NCBI GenBank assembly: GCA_023627715.1 | Contig: JAMAHW010000105.1 | Location: 62,001-126,000, forward strand | DNA from: Periconia sp. R9002 | Taxonomy: Eukaryota; Ascomycota; Dothideomycetes; Pleosporales; Periconiaceae | Direction of reading: 5' to 3' | Length of the DNA stretch: 64,000 bases | Shown: positions 60,908 to 64,000 of the stretch, one piece after another | Layout of the letters: each line of letters begins with the position of its first letter | How positions within the stretch are numbered: position 1 is the stretch's first letter | The notes under the pieces: model-generated | What the model was told of the DNA's origin: nothing | What the model saw: the letters and a program-made list of their open reading frames with translations, nothing else | Database searches by the model: none | Translations under genes and position numbers: made by a program

Positions 60908-61540
60908 ATGAAGTTCTTCACTTCACTAGTCCTCCTCAGCGGGCTCGCCGCCGCCTTCCCCTCCGCCTACCCACACAACGACAATCATCACGACGACCAC
61001 CCCGACAAAAAAGATTGTCTCACCGACGACGAGGCCACCAAGGTCACTAATAACTGGCTCGGCATCTTCAGCGGGAATCCGGGTCTGATCAACACTACTC
61101 TATCCAAAGATGTCACCGTGTATGACTCTCTCATCAACAACGGCAACTTGAGCGCCATTGCGACAAACCGCGCGGATTACTACGCGTTCGTGCAAAAGTT
61201 CACTTACCCTCAAGACGGCGTCATCAAGAACGCCAAGTACACCTTGGAAGGCGGTGGCTTGATGTTCCATACCTGCGACAAGATCGCGATGCGCTACATT
61301 GGCCATGCTGAGTCGACTGGGAAGTTGTAAGTCTTAATACCCTCTCCGAAATTTCATGTAGAAGGGTAGCTAACGAGACTTTTCAGTTCTGTTCCCGCTG
61401 GAACGCCCATCACTGTCGCCGTCAACCAGCTGCTGTCCGTCAACAAGAAGAAGGAGATTAATATTGCGTGGAGCGAGTACGATCTCTTTACTATGCTTAA
61501 GCAAGTTGGTGTGCTTCAGAACCCTTGGGGTGGACCGTAG
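60908..61540 (+). CDS. Secreted NTF2/SnoaL-like domain protein
   Basis: Exons 60908-61326 and 61387-61540 give 190 residues (donor GTAAGT, acceptor TTTTCAG, phase 2). Residues 1-16 (MKFFTSLVLLSGLAAA) form a signal peptide, followed by a short His/Asp-rich linker (HNDNHHDDHPDKKDC). The body (DDEATKVTNNWLGIFSGNPGLI, TLSKDVTVYDSLINNG, ADYYAFVQKF, AMRYIGHAEST, TVAVNQLLSVNKKKEINIAWSEYD) has the helix-plus-curved-sheet rhythm of NTF2-like folds found in many secreted fungal proteins. Members range from cyclases and isomerases to binding proteins, and no catalytic residues can be assigned here. It is 1.6 kb beyond the exporter, so cluster membership is uncertain. The His/Asp-rich stretch could bind metal. 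Confidence 0.75.
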
Positions 61541-62138
61541 AGTGGTTTTTTTTTGTGCATGTTAGATTGGTGGACACGCTTATACTTTACTGTATATGAT
61601 GTCAGGAGGAGTATATATGACAGTGTTGCATAATGTAGTTCATTGAATTTCTCTAATTCACACTGCTTTTTACGAATGTCTTATTCGTATAATTGTGTTG
61701 AAGTGAATGTAATTCACGGTCGTGCTATGTCCATGTCAGAGCTCCCGTTGATACAGCCATATCCTGTAGCTACTCTGGTTGTCGATAGCTAATTTTGTAC
61801 CTACAATATAGACCACAACTATGGCAAGCGCTTTTGTTTATTAGTTTTGGTCATCTAATCAATTAATTATTCGTCTCCTGCCAAGAGTGAGATAGTCAAT
61901 ATGAGAGCGGCGTAGCAGAGTGGGGATGTTGGTAAGAAAGCGGCGTAGTAACTTCATTCCTGTCACCCTTCTGTCAGAAAGTTCTGTGGAGATGAAGCAC
62001 GCATTCTAGTCTATTACGCCTACAGATATGCAAATAAATCAAGATTCAGGTGTAGATTTCTTTTTCAATTCACTCATACATCCGTCGGGAAGTGATTTGG
62101 CCCAGGCAAACAATACGCGCGCGATGGTTAAATGGAAA
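61541..62138. other. Intergenic between convergent genes, no gene seen
   Basis: AT-rich 3' regions of the secreted protein and kinase-like genes. Nothing else was recognised. Confidence 0.5.
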
Positions 62139-62972
62139 TCACGTGGAACTGGGAATAGTAGAAACCTCATTCCCCACTGAATCTTGTGCTGGTTCAGTTC
62201 TCTCTTCAATCCATTTTCGAATTTTCTCCAACGCAATCTCATCATTCTTCTGGTCAGATGTCGTCATGTCTTCGTCGATTGATCCCGGCGTGCCCGCTAT
62301 AAGAAGCGTGGCCCCAAATGGCCGGCAAGCACCGTAATCAATGATAACAGGATTATCCGATCTATCCATCATGATATTCCACGGCGCGAGATCATTGTGC
62401 GCAAGTCCCAGTGAATGAAGATGGTTAACCGCAGACGTTAGCTTGCGCATACATTCCTTAGCGTCGAAGTATTGCGTGCTCTCCTCTAATCGGTGTCGGA
62501 GTGTGACAGAGAGGCGATCCAACACAAGGCCAACGATGAAACCACGTTTGACTAAGCAACCATGGTATATAACGATGCTGGGATGTGGGTTACGTAGAAG
62601 AAGTTCCATAGTTTCCGCTTCTTGTAACATGAGTTCTGGAAGCAGACCTGTGTCGTGTAGACCTTGGTGTACTTTTGGTCTTTTTAGGAAGAGGTCGTTG
62701 CTCATTGGAATGGAAACCACGGTAATGTTTGAAGGAGCATCGGGGTACACATCCTCATCTGCAAGATCAACCAAGTCCACTGATCGAGAGGTATCACCAA
62801 TGAACCTGTTTTGTTGAATAGTTGACTGGCCGAAGGACGCTTCATGTTCAGCGTTAAAGTAGCCGAAACTTGACTTTCGGACTGAATTGCCAAGCATATC
62901 GACTTGTTCGGTGTAGTCTCCGTACCGGTACTCATCTTGAGCTGAATATACCTCCAGCTCTTGATTAGACAT
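62139..62972 (-). CDS. Small protein-kinase-like protein
   Basis: An intronless frame of 277 residues. The C-terminal half has kinase C-lobe motifs: LTSAVNHLHSLGLAHNDLAPWNIMMD, matching the HxDLxxxN catalytic loop as HND-LAPWN, and PVIIDYGACRPFG in the place of DFG, as DYG. The N-lobe is short: no glycine-rich loop is clear, and the usual Lys may be in LFLKRPKVH. An ELMLQEAETMELLLRNPHPSIVIYHG segment fits the alphaC-beta4 region. Fungal genomes carry many such short kinase-like proteins. The activation segment and C-terminal helices are brief, so activity is uncertain. It is probably not part of the polyketide pathway. Confidence 0.75.
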   Translation of the reverse strand: MSNQELEVYSAQDEYRYGDYTEQVDMLGNSVRKSSFGYFNAEHEASFGQSTIQQNRFIGDTSRSVDLVDLADEDVYPDAPSNITVVSIPMSNDLFLKRPKVHQGLHDTGLLPELMLQEAETMELLLRNPHPSIVIYHGCLVKRGFIVGLVLDRLSVTLRHRLEESTQYFDAKECMRKLTSAVNHLHSLGLAHNDLAPWNIMMDRSDNPVIIDYGACRPFGATLLIAGTPGSIDEDMTTSDQKNDEIALEKIRKWIEERTEPAQDSVGNEVSTIPSST

Positions 62973-63933
62973 TGTTTCTAGCTAAGTCTGAGCTAGATTC
63001 CCAAGCGTAAGGCGGTGGAAACGTCAGGAGTCAGGACAGCCGTGCCAACGGGGCTCGTTTACTAAAACGCAACGTTGATACAGAGGGCAACAGCGGGGAG
63101 CAACCGGCATATGAGGAGGCTGTTATTGTGTATTACCTTTCTATAGGGTCATTGGCATCGATATCAACACAGTTTGAGTGATGGTAGATAAGCAGGTAGC
63201 AACCTTTTCTTCAAATCGTGGACTTTGAGTATTGGACGATGCTATGCGCACTAACCATTCTAGGTAAGCTCCGGCACGGACACTAAACCTAAATGTAGGC
63301 CAGCCATCACCATCAAAACTCCGAATTGCTCAATATCAGCGCTAAATCATGGATTCTTCGATACAATCCCATTTCAGTCTAAACAATGTCGCTAAAGCGA
63401 AGCGGAAGCGCGATATCTCTTCGTTCGAAACCGTGTCGAGCCGTACCGTTTCCACGAGTGGGTGCGAGAGCGACAGACACTAGGGTTTTACCTCTTTTTA
63501 TCATGTCAAAAGCTGAAGCCTCCTTAAATGTGAGCGCACTGAAGTTGACGACGAGAATGTACTGGCAATCCTCCCAGCAGGCAAACTGGCGCCAAAGTGC
63601 CTCCCCAACCAAACAGACTATCGCTCGATAGCATCACTACCTTACCTTCTGCAATGCCATCTCATTCAAATTCAAAGACGCCGACGCCGCGCGGAGTGAA
63701 GAGGGTATGGGGTAAGGGTGGAATTGAGCGAAGGCTGGATACGTCATATGGTCCGGGGGCTGATTGAGCAAAACACGAGAAATAAAGCCAGCTAATGATG
63801 ATCATACAGAGGCTAAATTATCTATTCTATTGGAGTACAACATCAAGCGATGATCTCTGTTCACTCCTTGTAAGGCTCGATGAAGCGCACCCTATATCAG
63901 TTTTAACAATCAACCAGTACATCCCATCCATTG
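62973..63933. other. Intergenic, no convincing gene
   Basis: Spacer between the kinase-like gene and the gene at the right edge. A short open stretch at 63379-63631 is readable on both strands but shows no family features. Confidence 0.4.
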
Positions 63934-64000
63934 TTAAAAATCAACGCCCGCATTCAGCTTCGAGACTTCTTTGACTTCAAGCTTGGCCTTTTTAACACCT
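63934..64000 (-). CDS. C-terminal end of an unknown gene running off the window
   Basis: The minus strand reads GVKKAKLEVKEVSKLNAGVDF and a TAA at 63936-63934. The charged, regular sequence looks like a real C-terminus, but only 21 codons are visible and the family cannot be told. Confidence 0.35.
   Translation of the reverse strand, partial: GVKKAKLEVKEVSKLNAGVDF

Overview
The window reads as nuclear DNA of a filamentous ascomycete (Pezizomycotina). Genes carry short introns (about 40-120 nt) with GTAAGT-like donors and CTAAC-type branch sites, genes lie on both strands with long AT-rich spacers, and the families are fungal: SAT-containing non-reducing PKS, two-subunit type I FAS, Zn2Cys6 regulators, DUF7580 proteins. 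No tRNA, rRNA, CRISPR or intact transposon was recognised. The order or genus cannot be told from the sequence alone.

Left flank (1-20 kb): a partial SDR, a medium-chain dehydrogenase broken by one extra base in a G8 tract, a small membrane protein, a TMEM14 protein, an F-box/zinc-finger gene interrupted by an in-frame TAG, a 43-residue secreted cysteine-rich peptide, a DUF7580 protein, a C2H2 protein running into a decayed DUF7580 domain, and a hemerythrin-like (HHE) protein. Three of these loci are visibly damaged, so this flank looks like accessory sequence.

Regulators (20.3-24.9 kb): a 688-residue Zn2Cys6/fungal_trans factor and a 414-residue AflR-type Zn2Cys6 factor, followed by about 5 kb without a convincing gene.

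Core (30-59.3 kb): a biosynthetic cluster. It holds a 2243-residue NR-PKS (SAT-KS-AT-PT-ACP-ACP-TE), a secreted multicopper oxidase, an SDR, a complete dedicated FAS beta (2083 residues) and FAS alpha (1834 residues) transcribed divergently, a second HHE-like protein lacking most metal ligands, and a 14-TM-type MFS exporter. Three head-to-head pairs (oxidase/SDR, FAS beta/FAS alpha, HHE/MFS) each share a 0.57-0.63 kb promoter. The logic is that of norsolorinic-acid-type pathways: the FAS makes a short acyl starter, the SAT domain loads it, the PKS extends and cyclises it, and an AflR-like factor controls it. The oxygenases and methyltransferases of aflatoxin-type clusters are absent and a phenol-coupling-type oxidase is present, so I infer an acyl-primed polyphenol or anthrone that is oxidatively coupled, possibly a dimeric pigment.

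Right flank (59.3-64 kb): a secreted NTF2/SnoaL-like protein, a small kinase-like protein and the C-terminus of a gene running off the edge.

Spliced models were built by eye from splice signals, frame and family expectation. Exon coordinates are in each entry.
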